Of a DNA stretch of 32,064 nt, positions 16,444-24,507 are shown in pieces; within the stretch, counting starts at the first letter, position 1; each line of letters starts with the position of its first letter. Source of the stretch: an uncultured Bacteroides sp. (GTDB lineage: Bacteria; Bacteroidota; Bacteroidia; Bacteroidales; Bacteroidaceae); assembly GCA_949288715.1 (NCBI GenBank), contig CASELH010000031.1, forward strand, positions 1 to 32,064, given 5' to 3'. The position numbers and the translations under genes are program-made. Below the pieces are notes generated by a model that ran no database searches, was not told the DNA's origin, and worked only from the letters and a program-made list of their open reading frames with translations.

Positions 16444-16887
16444 ATGAGAAAAAACATCTTGCTGCTTCCCCTCCTGTCGCTTGCCCTTGCCCAGCCGGCT
16501 TGGGCAGACGGCATTGTCACTTTCGACTCCAAGCAATTGCCAAACGAGGCGCTTGCTTTCATTAAGCGCCACTTTCCTCAGGCGCAAATATCCCACATCA
16601 AGATAGAGAAAGATTTCTTGCGGGTAGACAAGTACGAAGTGCTGCTCACCGACCGCACAGAAGTAGAGTTCGACCGCGACGGCCGGTGGATGGAGGTGGA
16701 GTGCGACCACGTGCAGGTTCCCCAAGGCTTAGTGCCCGCCTACGTGTCGGCGTATGTGTCCAAGCACTTTCCCGGCGCTTTGGTCGTGAAGCTCGAGCGC
16801 AAGCGCAAGGGGCTGGAAGCCGATTTGGACAACGACCTGTCCCTCACCTTCAATCAGAAAGGCGAACTGATAGATATAGATGATTGA
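16444..16887 (+). CDS. Secreted PepSY-like (DUF2874) protein
   Basis: 147 aa with a clear signal peptide (MRKNILLLPLLSLALAQPAWA, cleavage near 21/22, no lipobox Cys). The mature part has two related halves of about 60 residues, each with a helix then strands: LPNEALAFIKRHFPQAQI and VPAYVSAYVSKHFPGALV. Each half ends in a beta hairpin rich in charges. This matches Bacteroidetes PepSY-like/DUF2874 periplasmic proteins that often sit beside a two-component pair. It follows the kinase with an 82-base gap and is closed by a strong terminator. Its biochemical role is unknown. Confidence 0.88.
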   Translation: MRKNILLLPLLSLALAQPAWADGIVTFDSKQLPNEALAFIKRHFPQAQISHIKIEKDFLRVDKYEVLLTDRTEVEFDRDGRWMEVECDHVQVPQGLVPAYVSAYVSKHFPGALVVKLERKRKGLEADLDNDLSLTFNQKGELIDIDD

Positions 16888-16906
16888 GGCAGAGCCTCGT
16901 AACGAC

Positions 16907-16935
16907 AAAAGGGAGGAACGCGCGTCCTCCCTTTT
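16907..16935. terminator. Strong terminator between the PepSY-like gene and prs
   Basis: A perfect 11-bp stem AAAAGGGAGGA (16907-16917) / TCCTCCCTTTT (16925-16935) with a 7-base loop. The A/T-ended arms make it work in both directions, serving the convergent PepSY-like gene and prs. A smaller GAGGC-aga-GCCTC hairpin (16886-16898) precedes it at the stop codon. Confidence 0.85.
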
Positions 16936-16966
16936 GGCATATTTATAGGGGTATGATTCCGCTGCC

Positions 16967-17905
16967 TTAAATGATGTACTGCGAGCTGATGGACTCGTTG
17001 TTCATTACCCGGCGGATAGTTTCGGCAAACATGTCGGCTATGCTGAGCTGCTTCACCTTGTCGCACTTCTTGGAGTAGGGGATGCTGTCGGTAAACACCA
17101 TCTCAGTCAAGGCAGACTCTTGCACGCGGAACGAGGCAGGGTCGGACATCACGCAGTGGCTGGCAATGGCACGCACCGAGCGCGCGCCGGCCTCCATCAT
17201 GATGTTGGCCGCCTTCGTAATGGTGCCCGCCGTGTCTACAATGTCGTCAATCAGCACCACGTTCTTGTCCTTCACGTCGCCAATAATCTGCATCGTAGCT
17301 ACCACGTTGGCCTTCTCACGCGTCTTGTTGCACAGCACCAAGGGCACGCCCAGGTATTTGGAGAAGGTGCTGGCACGCTTTGAGCCGCCCACGTCGGGGG
17401 TGGCAATCACCAAGTCGTCCAGCTTGAGCGACTCAATGTAGGGCAAGAACACCGCCGAAGCATACAGGTGGTCTACCGGAATGTCGAAGAAACCCTGAAT
17501 CTGGTCGGCATGCAAGTCCATCGTAATCAGTCGGTCGATGCCGGCCACCGAAAGCAAGTCGGCCACCAGCTTCGCGCCAATGGATACGCGCGGCTTGTCT
17601 TTGCGGTCCTGTCGTGCCCAGCCGAAGTAGGGGATGACGGCCACAATGCTTTTGGCTGACGCGCGCTTGGCGGCATCAATCATCAGCAGCAACTCCATCA
17701 GGTTGTCGGAGTTGGGAAAAGTGGACTGTACCAGGAACACGTGTGCCCCGCGGATGGATTCTTCGTAAGACACGGCAAACTCCCCATCGGCAAAATGGGT
17801 AATGTTCATTTTCCCCAAGGGGCAATTAAGGCTTGCACAGATTTTCTCTGCCAGGTACTTCGAGTTTGTGCCCGAAAATACCATAAAAGGTGCTTTTTCG
17901 CTCAT
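16967..17905 (-). CDS. prs: Ribose-phosphate pyrophosphokinase
   Basis: 312 aa, the normal length. It makes PRPP from ribose 5-phosphate and ATP for nucleotide, histidine and tryptophan synthesis. It opens MSEKAPFMVFSGTNSKYLAE. The ATP-site segment PYFGWARQDRK, the TMDLHADQIQGFF metal/ATP segment and the PRPP loop VVLIDDIVDTAGTI are all present. It is a single gene; a TACCTTTG box lies 38 bases upstream. Confidence 0.97.
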   Translation of the reverse strand: MSEKAPFMVFSGTNSKYLAEKICASLNCPLGKMNITHFADGEFAVSYEESIRGAHVFLVQSTFPNSDNLMELLLMIDAAKRASAKSIVAVIPYFGWARQDRKDKPRVSIGAKLVADLLSVAGIDRLITMDLHADQIQGFFDIPVDHLYASAVFLPYIESLKLDDLVIATPDVGGSKRASTFSKYLGVPLVLCNKTREKANVVATMQIIGDVKDKNVVLIDDIVDTAGTITKAANIMMEAGARSVRAIASHCVMSDPASFRVQESALTEMVFTDSIPYSKKCDKVKQLSIADMFAETIRRVMNNESISSQYII

Positions 17906-17943
17906 TTTTGTGAATAGATGTTTAACCTATTTGGATTTTTTTG

Positions 17944-17951
17944 CAAAGGTA
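17944..17951 (-). promoter_or_regulatory. Probable -7 element of the prs promoter
   Basis: The minus strand reads TACCTTTG, an exact TAnnTTTG match, 38 bases before the prs ATG. No clear -33 box. Confidence 0.5.
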
Positions 17952-18084
17952 TGAAAATCCTGTTACATGGGCACTCTTTTCGAGGATATTTTTCGCCCCG
18001 CGTGCCAAGCTTGGCGAATGTGCTGTGTAGCAGGGAATATTGGTGTAACAATATTTTATTATTCTATACTTAAAGGGAGCGGGA

Positions 18085-18167
18085 CGTACCTGCGTCGTAC
18101 CAAAGTCGTACCAGGTTCGTACCATGTTCGTTCTTCTTTTGTCGCTATAGAAGCGAACATGGTACGA
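18085..18167. repeat. 11-bp phased CGTACC array joined to a 14-bp inverted repeat
   Basis: CGTACC starts at 18085, 18096, 18107 and 18118, an exact 11-base period. The last copy is the left arm of a perfect 14-bp inverted repeat, TCGTACCATGTTCG (18117-18130) with its complement at 18154-18167 (23-base loop). On the minus strand the units read TACGAACCTGG, TACGACTTTGG and TACGACGCAGG. Similar 11-mers form the array at 24454-24507. It lies in the gene-free stretch 17906-18200 between bioD and prs, which otherwise holds only the prs promoter box. Confidence 0.85.
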
Positions 18168-18200
18168 CTGTCCTTCAATATAGATTACTATTTGCTGCGC

Positions 18201-18854
18201 CTATTGCCCGATGACCGGCACTTCCAGGAAGCGTGCGTGGGGGAAGTGGCGGCTCAGGTAGCGGCTCAGGTATTGGCGGGTGTCGTCCAGTATGGTAGAG
18301 TCAGATACCGGCGGATAGAGGTTGTACAGCACGGTGTGCAGCGGGATGCCCCTGCGCGCTATGGCCTCAAGGCCGAGCAGCGTGTGGCTGATGCTACCCA
18401 GCCGTCCCGAGGTGACAAAGACCAGCGGGCAGCCTTGCCGGGCAATGTAGTCTATGGTGAGCAGGTCTTCGGTGAGCGGCACCATGAGGCCTCCGGCACA
18501 TTCCACGAGCACGTCGTCATAGCGGCATGCCAGCGTGAGGGTGGCGCTGCCTATGCGCTCCAGGTCTATAGGCCGGCCGTCTATGCGGGCAGCCAGGTGG
18601 GGAGAGCAGGGGTAGGAGTAGATTTCGGGCATGGTGAGGCCTTCCCGGTCTTCGGGCAGGTAGCCGGTGCCCATGATGCGGCGGTGCAGGTCTATGTCTT
18701 CCGAGTGGCCGGTGTTGCCCGTCTGCACCAGTTTTTGGGTGATGACGCGCCGCCCTTGCGTCATCCATTGGGTGGCCAGCCAGGCGGTGCAGTAGCTTTT
18801 TCCGGCATCGGTGTCAATGCCGCTCACGTAGTAGATGTTTCCTTGTTGTGTCAT
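18201..18854 (-). CDS. bioD: Dethiobiotin synthetase
   Basis: 217 aa from the ATG at 18852-18854, which overlaps the bioC stop as ATGA; this coupling and the MTQQGNIYYVSGIDTDAGKS opening fix the start. The P-loop GIDTDAGKS is at 12-20. The enzyme closes the ureido ring of dethiobiotin from DAPA, CO2 and ATP. It is the last gene of the biotin operon. Downstream lies the 11-bp repeat array and inverted repeat rather than an ordinary terminator. Confidence 0.95.
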   Translation of the reverse strand: MTQQGNIYYVSGIDTDAGKSYCTAWLATQWMTQGRRVITQKLVQTGNTGHSEDIDLHRRIMGTGYLPEDREGLTMPEIYSYPCSPHLAARIDGRPIDLERIGSATLTLACRYDDVLVECAGGLMVPLTEDLLTIDYIARQGCPLVFVTSGRLGSISHTLLGLEAIARRGIPLHTVLYNLYPPVSDSTILDDTRQYLSRYLSRHFPHARFLEVPVIGQ

Positions 18855-19615
18855 GATGCTTCGTTTTTTATGGCGATAATGTAAATGGGGTGATAAGTCA
18901 GTGTCACGCCTTCCGGGCAGGGGAAGGTTTGGGTGTAGGCGTTGCAGAAGTCGTTCAGCCGCCCTCGCGTCCACATGCGCTTTTCAGTGCCGGTGACGCC
19001 CGTCTGGCGGAGGTGTTTCAGCACCTCCACAGGGGTGGGGAAGGCGAGGGGCACCACGTCTTCCTCGGCATGCAGCAGGCGCAGCCCTGCAGGCAGCATG
19101 CGGCACAGCTCGTCCAGCGTGGGGTAGTGCAGCCCGTTGCCGGTGATGTGGCGTATTTCGTGCAGGTTTCTGGGGCCGAAGGTGCTGACGGCCAGCACTC
19201 CGCCCGGAGCCAGCGCCGTGTGGCACTTGGCAAAGAAGGCTTCCGGCTCGTTGAACCATTGCAGGGTGGAGCAAGACGTGATGAGTTGTATTCCTGACGG
19301 GAAGTCCATGCTTTCTGCATCGCCCGGCAGGAAGCAGGCCGGCGCGTCGGGGCTGAGCAGGTCGCCGAGGCAGTCTTCCATCTCCGTGCAGAGGTCGTTC
19401 AGCCATAGCTTCCGGGGGTGGAAGGTTTGCAGCAGCATCCGGCTGTAGATGCCTGTGCCGCACCCTATTTCCAGCATGCTGTCCGCTTCCTGCCGCGGCA
19501 GGAAGCGGCACAGCAAGTCCGTCATGTGGCGGGCTATCTGCTGCTGTGCCAGTGCGGCGTGGTTGTATGAATTGCGTGCCTTGGCAAAGTGTTCGGCTAT
19601 CAGTCGTTTGTCCAT
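18851..19615 (-). CDS. bioC: Malonyl-ACP O-methyltransferase
   Basis: 254 aa class I SAM methyltransferase: motif I MLEIGCGTG (47-55), and the BioC-like opening FAKARNSYNHAALAQ (10-24). It methylates malonyl-ACP so that the fatty-acid machinery can build pimeloyl-ACP methyl ester. It overlaps bioG upstream by 16 bases and bioD downstream by 4. With bioG it forms the BioC/BioG route to pimelate. Confidence 0.94.
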   Translation of the reverse strand: MDKRLIAEHFAKARNSYNHAALAQQQIARHMTDLLCRFLPRQEADSMLEIGCGTGIYSRMLLQTFHPRKLWLNDLCTEMEDCLGDLLSPDAPACFLPGDAESMDFPSGIQLITSCSTLQWFNEPEAFFAKCHTALAPGGVLAVSTFGPRNLHEIRHITGNGLHYPTLDELCRMLPAGLRLLHAEEDVVPLAFPTPVEVLKHLRQTGVTGTEKRMWTRGRLNDFCNAYTQTFPCPEGVTLTYHPIYIIAIKNEAS

Positions 19616-20265
19616 AAGTCTTGCAAGTAGTGTTTAAAGGTCAGTTCGGGGTAGTGGGGCTCATCCGTCTCGCGGACAGGGACGTTCAGCTCTGCCCAGG
19701 CGTTCAGTTGGTTTTGGGGCGGAATGATGCGGTCGGCGCGCCCCACTACGGCCTCCGTCCAGCGCAGGGTGGGGGCGGGCAGCTGCGTGCAGGCTTGGGC
19801 AATGGCCGCCAGCTCGTCGCGCAGTTCATCCAAGGGGCGGCGGGGGGTGACGCTCAGGAAGCGGCGGAAAGTGGCCATGTCACCGCACATCCGCTTCAGA
19901 AATTTGTGCAGCGATACGTCGGTCAGCCCCTCGAGCGTGCCTTGAAAGATGGCAGGTGGTATGCCCTTTCGCTCATCGATGGGGAAGGGGGTGCCGTTGA
20001 TGGCAACGCACTGCTTGGGCGCGAGCGGCAGGCGTGGCACGGTGTGCGAGGCGGCCCACACGCCCATCGACCACCCTGCGACGTTCAGCTCGCGGTACTC
20101 CCGCAGCGGGGCAGGGTCGAAAACCAGGTCGCGGTAGTCGTAGCACAGCAGCAAGTCGCTGCCCTGCGGGCGGTATTGCAGGAAGGGAGTTTCATCGGCC
20201 CCCCAGCCTGCAAACATCAGCAGCAGGCGGGGGTGACGGTGTTGTTGGAGGAATATTTGCTTCAT
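19600..20265 (-). CDS. bioG: Pimeloyl-ACP methyl ester esterase, BioG type
   Basis: 221 aa alpha/beta hydrolase of the BioG (DUF452) family: oxyanion-hole region MFAGWGADE (17-25) and nucleophile Ser66 in AGWSMG. It removes the methyl ester from pimeloyl-ACP methyl ester, ending the disguised fatty-acid phase. It replaces BioH, as in other Bacteroidetes. It lies 16 bases after bioF and overlaps bioC by 16 bases. Confidence 0.92.
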   Translation of the reverse strand: MKQIFLQQHRHPRLLLMFAGWGADETPFLQYRPQGSDLLLCYDYRDLVFDPAPLREYRELNVAGWSMGVWAASHTVPRLPLAPKQCVAINGTPFPIDERKGIPPAIFQGTLEGLTDVSLHKFLKRMCGDMATFRRFLSVTPRRPLDELRDELAAIAQACTQLPAPTLRWTEAVVGRADRIIPPQNQLNAWAELNVPVRETDEPHYPELTFKHYLQDLWTND

Positions 20266-20281
20266 TAATTGTATGGGCTAT

Positions 20282-21511
20282 TTAAATGTATTGACTATCC
20301 ATTGCCTTCCCATTGCATAGGCACGGGGTAGGCAATGCTTTGTTGAAGTAAAGCCGCACATTATGCAGAAGCGACTCTACCTCTTCGGCCTTCAAGGCTG
20401 CCGTGAGCGAGAAGCGTATGCGCGCTGTGCCCGGTGGCACCGTGGGCGGGCGCACGGGCAGGGCATAGAAGCCTTGCCGCTGCAAATGCGCTGCCAGCTT
20501 CACGGCTTCTGTGCTTTCGCCCACTATGAGGGGGGCGATGTGGCTGCTGCCCGGGCACTGTAGCTCGGCTTGGCGGAGGCCTTGGCGCAACAGTCCGCCC
20601 AAAGTGGCGAGGTGGCGGCGTTCTTCTTGCAAGTGGGGCAGGCGGCGCACCACGTGCAGTGTCCATGCCACGTTGACTGGGGGCAAGGCCGTGGTGAAGA
20701 TGAAGGGGCGCATGTGGTTTACCAGATACCGGCGTACAATCTGCTTGCAGGCTACGAATGCTCCGGCGGAGGCGGCAGCCTTGCCGAAGGTACCCACCAG
20801 CAGGTCTATGTCGGGGATGCAGCCTTGCTCTTCGGCACAGCCCATGCCCCGCCTGCCCCGCACGCCGAAGGCATGTGCTTCGTCCACGTAGAGCATCACA
20901 TTGTCATATTGCTTCTTCAGTGCTACCAGCCTGGGCAAGTCGGCTTCGTCGCCATCCATGCTGAAGATGCTTTCGGTGACTACGATGATGCGGCTGTACA
21001 TGCCGTGGTGTTGTGCCAAGAGCCGCTCCAGTTGGGCAAGGTCGTTGTGCCGGTAGCGTATGCAGCGCGCATCGCTCAGGCGGATGCCGTCGATGAGGCT
21101 GGCGTGTACCAGCTTGTCGGCGAGGATGAGGGTTGATTTGTCGGCCACGGCTGGCAGTATGCCTGTGTTGGCATGGTAGCCGCATCCCAGCAAGAGTGTG
21201 GCTTCGCATCCCAGCAGGGCAGCCAGCTCCTCCTCAAGCTCCTCGCAGACGGGGAAGTTGCCCGTGAGCAGGCGCGACGAGGACGAGGTGGGTAGCAAGG
21301 CTTCGGGTTGCACGTTGTCGATGAAGTCCTGCCACCAGTCTGTGCGGGCAGCCAGCCCTAGGTAGTCGTTGGAGGAGAGGTTCAGCATCGGCTTGCTTCC
21401 CGGCGTGTTGACGTATCGCCCGTGGTGCTCCAGCCGGGGCAGGCTGCGCAGGTTGCCTTCGGCTTCCAGCAAGGCGAGGCGGGCTTCCATATCTTGATAA
21501 AGCGTATTCAT
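20282..21511 (-). CDS. bioF: 8-amino-7-oxononanoate synthase
   Basis: 409 aa PLP enzyme of the alpha-oxoamine synthase family. It condenses pimeloyl-ACP (or -CoA) with alanine. Visible motifs are [12 protein letters not shown] (43-54), YVDEAHAFG (208-216) and [10 protein letters not shown] with PLP Lys244. Its ATG overlaps the bioBA stop as ATGA, so translation is probably coupled. Confidence 0.96.
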   Translation of the reverse strand: MNTLYQDMEARLALLEAEGNLRSLPRLEHHGRYVNTPGSKPMLNLSSNDYLGLAARTDWWQDFIDNVQPEALLPTSSSSRLLTGNFPVCEELEEELAALLGCEATLLLGCGYHANTGILPAVADKSTLILADKLVHASLIDGIRLSDARCIRYRHNDLAQLERLLAQHHGMYSRIIVVTESIFSMDGDEADLPRLVALKKQYDNVMLYVDEAHAFGVRGRRGMGCAEEQGCIPDIDLLVGTFGKAAASAGAFVACKQIVRRYLVNHMRPFIFTTALPPVNVAWTLHVVRRLPHLQEERRHLATLGGLLRQGLRQAELQCPGSSHIAPLIVGESTEAVKLAAHLQRQGFYALPVRPPTVPPGTARIRFSLTAALKAEEVESLLHNVRLYFNKALPTPCLCNGKAMDSQYI

Positions 21512-23751
21512 TGGTCTTTGTTCATTTCGGTTAGTATCTTCAGCATGCCGCAGGTCAGTTGGTTCAGCTCATCGGGGCGGATAATGAAGGGCGGCATGAC
21601 GTACACCAGCCTGCCGAAGGGGCGCAGCCAGATGCCTTCTTCCACAAAGCGCCGCTGCATCCAAGCCATGTCTACCGGCCGGTGCAGTTCTACTACCCCG
21701 ATGGCGCCCAGCACGCGCACGTCCTTCACAATGGCCAACTCTCGGGCGGGTGCCAGCTCGCGCAGGAGTTGGCTTTCGATGGCCGAGACTTTGCCCTGCC
21801 AATTATATTCTTCCGACGTGAGCAGGCGCACCGAGGCACAAGCTATGGCGCAGGCCAGCGGATTGCCCATGAACGTGGGGCCGTGCATGAATACCCCCGG
21901 CGTGTGTAGCGAAATGCAGTCGGCCACCTCGTTGCTGGCCAGCACGGCGGAGAGCGTGAGGTAGCCCCCAGTCAGCGCCTTGCCTATGCACATGATGTCC
22001 GGCTCTACTTCGGCATGCTCCCAGGCAAATAGCTTGCCCGTGCGTCCAAAGCCCGTGGCTATCTCGTCGAAGATGAGCAACAGACCGTATTCGCGGCACA
22101 GGCGTGCGGCTTCGCGCAGGTATTGCGGGTGGTAGAACCACATGCCGCCTGCGCCTTGCACGATGGGCTCAAGGATGAGTGCCGCCAGCTCCTCGTGGCG
22201 TTCGCGGATGAGGGCGTGCAGCGGCTCGATGTCGTCGGGCATCCACTCGCCGTGGAAGCGCGAGCGGGGCTGTGGGGCAAAGTACCTCACCGGCAGGGCA
22301 GAGCCGAAGAGGGAGTGCATGCCCGTCACAGGGTCGCACACCGACATAGCATTCCACGTGTCGCCATGGTAGCCTGAGCGGATGGTGACGAAGTTTGTCT
22401 TCTTGCTCTCGCCCTTGCCGTGCCAGTATTGCACAGCCATCTTCATGGCCACCTCCACCGCCACAGAGCCGGAATCTGCATAAAATATCTTCTGCATGGA
22501 GGGCGGCACCAGCGGCAGCAGCAACTTGGCCAGCTCGATGGCAGGCTCATGGGTCAGCCCGCCAAACATGACGTGGGCCATGTGCTTCAGTTGTTCTGCC
22601 ACGGCCTTGTTCAGCACCGGGTGGTTGTAGCCGTGCACCGCGCACCACCACGACGACATGCCTTCTACCAGCCGCGTGCCGTCGGCCAAAGTGATGGTGG
22701 CGCCTTCGGCCTTATCTACCTTGTATACGGGCAACGGGTGGGTGGTAGAAGTGTAGGGGTGCCACAGGTGCAGGCGGTCTGTCATCGTGTCGCACAACCG
22801 GTAGCCTGCCTGTAAGGCCAGCGCCTTGTCTTCGTTTACCTTCGAGCCGAGCGTGGTGAGCAGGTCGCCCACGATGGCGGCGTTGATGCCCGTTTGCATG
22901 GCCTTCAGCACCGTGTCCTTGCCGAGCTGCGCCCGCCCGCCGGCAAAGCGCAGGTAGGCCGTGGGATGGATGAAGCGGAAGAGGGCAATGGTGGTGAGTA
23001 CCTCGTCGGGGGTAAGGGGTGGCTGCCCCTCTAGTGGTGTGCCGGGTATGGGACTGAGCAGGTTGAGGGGGATGGACTTTACGCCCAGCTCTTTGAGCGT
23101 GAAGGCCAGCTCTATGCGTTGCTCCATCGACTCGCCCATGCCTATGATGCCCCCGCTGCAAATGTCCATGCCTACGCGTTGTGCGGCCCGCAAGGTCTCT
23201 ATCTTGTCGGCCTGCGTGTGGGTGGTGCACAGGGTGGCGAAGTAGGAGGGGGCTGCCTCCAGGTTGCAGTGGTAGCGGGTCACCCCGGCTTCGTGCAAGG
23301 CCTGTAGTCCCTGTTCGTCCAGCAGTCCCAGGGAGGCACAGAGGTGGATGGATGAGTGGCGACGAATCTTGCGCACGGTGTCGCAAATCTTCCCAAGTTG
23401 CCTGCCCGTAGGCTTGCGCCCGCTGGTCACCAGCGAGAAGCGGGCCACGTCTTGCCGCTCGTTGCAGAGGGCATGGCGCAGGCATTCACCGGCGGGCAGC
23501 AGGTCGTAGACTTCGGCCTTCGTGGGGTAGTGGGCCGACTGGGCACACCAGCGGCAGTCTTCCGGGCAGCGGCCCGACTTGGCGTTGACGATGGAACACA
23601 TGTTGAATTCCCTCGGTGCCATCCGGCGTGTTATCTCGGCGGCAGCGGCATACAGGGCTTCCTTGTCGGGCTGCATAGCCAGCCAGCAGGCTTCGTCGAG
23701 GCTTATGGCCTGTCCGCCGAGCACTTTTTGTTTCAATTCTTCTATTGTCAT
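21508..23751 (-). CDS. Fused biotin synthase and DAPA aminotransferase (BioB-BioA)
   Basis: 747 aa from the ATG at 23749-23751 ([17 protein letters not shown], the normal BioB opening). Residues 1-320 are BioB, a radical-SAM enzyme with the Cys62-x3-Cys66-x2-Cys69 cluster site. Residues 325-747 are BioA, a class III aminotransferase: [14 protein letters not shown] start, [13 protein letters not shown] (561-573) and PLP Lys591 (GKALTGG). It therefore carries the last step and the DAPA-forming step on one chain. This fusion is known in Bacteroides. It is the first enzyme gene of the operon and is preceded by a structured leader with a terminator 42 bases before the ATG. Confidence 0.96.
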   Translation of the reverse strand: MTIEELKQKVLGGQAISLDEACWLAMQPDKEALYAAAAEITRRMAPREFNMCSIVNAKSGRCPEDCRWCAQSAHYPTKAEVYDLLPAGECLRHALCNERQDVARFSLVTSGRKPTGRQLGKICDTVRKIRRHSSIHLCASLGLLDEQGLQALHEAGVTRYHCNLEAAPSYFATLCTTHTQADKIETLRAAQRVGMDICSGGIIGMGESMEQRIELAFTLKELGVKSIPLNLLSPIPGTPLEGQPPLTPDEVLTTIALFRFIHPTAYLRFAGGRAQLGKDTVLKAMQTGINAAIVGDLLTTLGSKVNEDKALALQAGYRLCDTMTDRLHLWHPYTSTTHPLPVYKVDKAEGATITLADGTRLVEGMSSWWCAVHGYNHPVLNKAVAEQLKHMAHVMFGGLTHEPAIELAKLLLPLVPPSMQKIFYADSGSVAVEVAMKMAVQYWHGKGESKKTNFVTIRSGYHGDTWNAMSVCDPVTGMHSLFGSALPVRYFAPQPRSRFHGEWMPDDIEPLHALIRERHEELAALILEPIVQGAGGMWFYHPQYLREAARLCREYGLLLIFDEIATGFGRTGKLFAWEHAEVEPDIMCIGKALTGGYLTLSAVLASNEVADCISLHTPGVFMHGPTFMGNPLACAIACASVRLLTSEEYNWQGKVSAIESQLLRELAPARELAIVKDVRVLGAIGVVELHRPVDMAWMQRRFVEEGIWLRPFGRLVYVMPPFIIRPDELNQLTCGMLKILTEMNKDQ

Positions 23752-24242
23752 GGTTTGTATAAGATGTAAGTGATTGGTTCTTGCTGTGTGTACAAAAAAA
23801 GGCGGACACAAGCTGCCGCCGGGGAAGCGAAGACTACGTCAGTCCCCCACAGCTTGTGTCCGCCTATATGGCCGGTCTTTGTGATGGGCATGCTGCCCCT
23901 TGCGGGTGCACAACCTTTGCACCCGCAGGGAGCAGCACTTTGGGTCGTGCCCTGCGCGGTGCTCCTTGCGACAGTCAGTGTGGCGCATAGGGTTGTCCCC
24001 TCCGCCTCCGGAGGCAGCTCCCACGGCATGTCCCGTCCGGCTCTGTCGCTTTCCGCCCGGCTGGCATTGCGGTGGCACCCCGATGTCCCGGTGTGCAGCT
24101 GTTTCTTCAGCGAACGGTCGGCAATGCTGTTGCACACGTGGCCTATGGTGACGTGCCTGCCCATACTGGCAAATGCGGCATATTGCTTCCGGCTCCAGCG
24201 TCGGAAGCGTAGCGCATGCTGTATGGTCATAGCTCTGTTCAT
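23748..24242 (-). CDS. Possible leader protein overlapping the biotin leader RNA
   Basis: An open frame of 164 codons from the ATG at 24240-24242 ends in TGA at 23748-23750, forming an ATGA overlap with bioBA like those at bioBA/bioF and bioC/bioD. The N-terminal part [17 protein letters not shown] looks protein-like and recalls, from memory only, short conserved segments in other Bacteroides open frames. The rest is low in hydrophobic residues and rich in Cys, Gly and Thr. The frame passes through a strong terminator hairpin. It may be a real leader peptide, or a chance frame in a GC-rich structured RNA. Confidence 0.35.
   Translation of the reverse strand: MNRAMTIQHALRFRRWSRKQYAAFASMGRHVTIGHVCNSIADRSLKKQLHTGTSGCHRNASRAESDRAGRDMPWELPPEAEGTTLCATLTVARSTAQGTTQSAAPCGCKGCAPARGSMPITKTGHIGGHKLWGTDVVFASPAAACVRLFLYTQQEPITYILYKP
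23794..23865 (-). terminator. Intrinsic terminator within the biotin leader
   Basis: On the minus strand GGCGGACACAAGCTG (from 23864 down) pairs perfectly with CAGCTTGTGTCCGCC (to 23801), giving 15 bp, and seven T follow directly (23794-23800). The 34-base loop can fold further (GGGG/CCCC and GACT-gacgt-AGTC). The bioBA ATG is 42 bases beyond the T-run, so this should limit readthrough into the operon. Confidence 0.85.
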
Positions 24243-24283
24243 TGGCCTTTCGGGGTAAAATGCCGGGCGGTACGTCCGCTTGA
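23794..24283 (-). ncRNA. Structured leader RNA of the biotin operon, candidate riboswitch or attenuator
   Basis: From the likely transcription start near 24283 the minus strand runs about 490 bases of GC-rich sequence with many inverted repeats. Examples are GCGG-acgta-CCGC at the start; GCTTCCG / CGGAAGC with a 10-base loop; GCATTGC (24121-24127) pairing with GCAATGC (24064-24070); the palindrome GCCTCCGGAGGC (24004-24015); and GCGGGTGCA / TGCACCCGC. It ends in an intrinsic terminator 42 bases before bioBA. It lacks the signatures that I would expect of RNase P RNA, tmRNA, SRP RNA, cobalamin or TPP riboswitches. The ligand and fold are unknown. Confidence 0.5.
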
Positions 24284-24289
24284 GGCGTG

Positions 24290-24321
24290 CAAATGTAGGA
24301 AAAATATTCGTAATGCCCAAA
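24290..24321 (-). promoter_or_regulatory. Promoter of the biotin leader and operon
   Basis: The minus strand has TTTG (24318-24321), exactly 20 bases, then TACATTTG (24290-24297) followed by C: a full match to the Bacteroides promoter consensus. It gives a leader of about 530 bases ahead of bioBA. Confidence 0.75.
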
Positions 24322-24453
24322 ATTCAAAAGGTTAGCGTGAAAAAATGGATATTTACAAAAACACCCATTTCGAAGGCTGTCATCCCTCTATTTTCTCCTG
24401 GACATGTCCGTATTTTCTACGGCTCACCTCCTTTCCTATACGCCAATGGATAA

Positions 24454-24507
24454 TAGGACTTGATAAGGACTTGGTAAGGAGGAGATACGGAGGTGGTACG
24501 TAGTTGG
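24454..24507. repeat. 11-bp phased repeat array, second copy
   Basis: Five units follow one another on the plus strand: TAGGACTTGA (10 bases), TAAGGACTTGG, TAAGGAGGAGA, TACGGAGGTGG and TACGTAGTTGG (each 11 bases). The consensus TAmGnnnnTGG is the one seen on the minus strand at 18085-18128. The array is in the 530-base gene-free stretch 24322-24858 between the biotin promoter and susC. That stretch otherwise holds the susC promoter and AT-rich sequence with no gene that I can support. Confidence 0.8.

Noticed and set aside
18085-18167. CRISPR array
   Set aside because: Units are only 11 bases, with no 25-40 base repeats, no spacers and no cas genes in the window.
18085-18167. Insertion-sequence terminal repeats
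   Set aside because: The inverted arms are only 23 bases apart and enclose no transposase.
23794-24283. RNase P RNA, tmRNA, SRP RNA or cobalamin riboswitch
   Set aside because: The size and GC content suggested one of these, but I found no RNase P core, no tmRNA ends, no SRP GGAAG/tetraloop arrangement and no proper cobalamin box.
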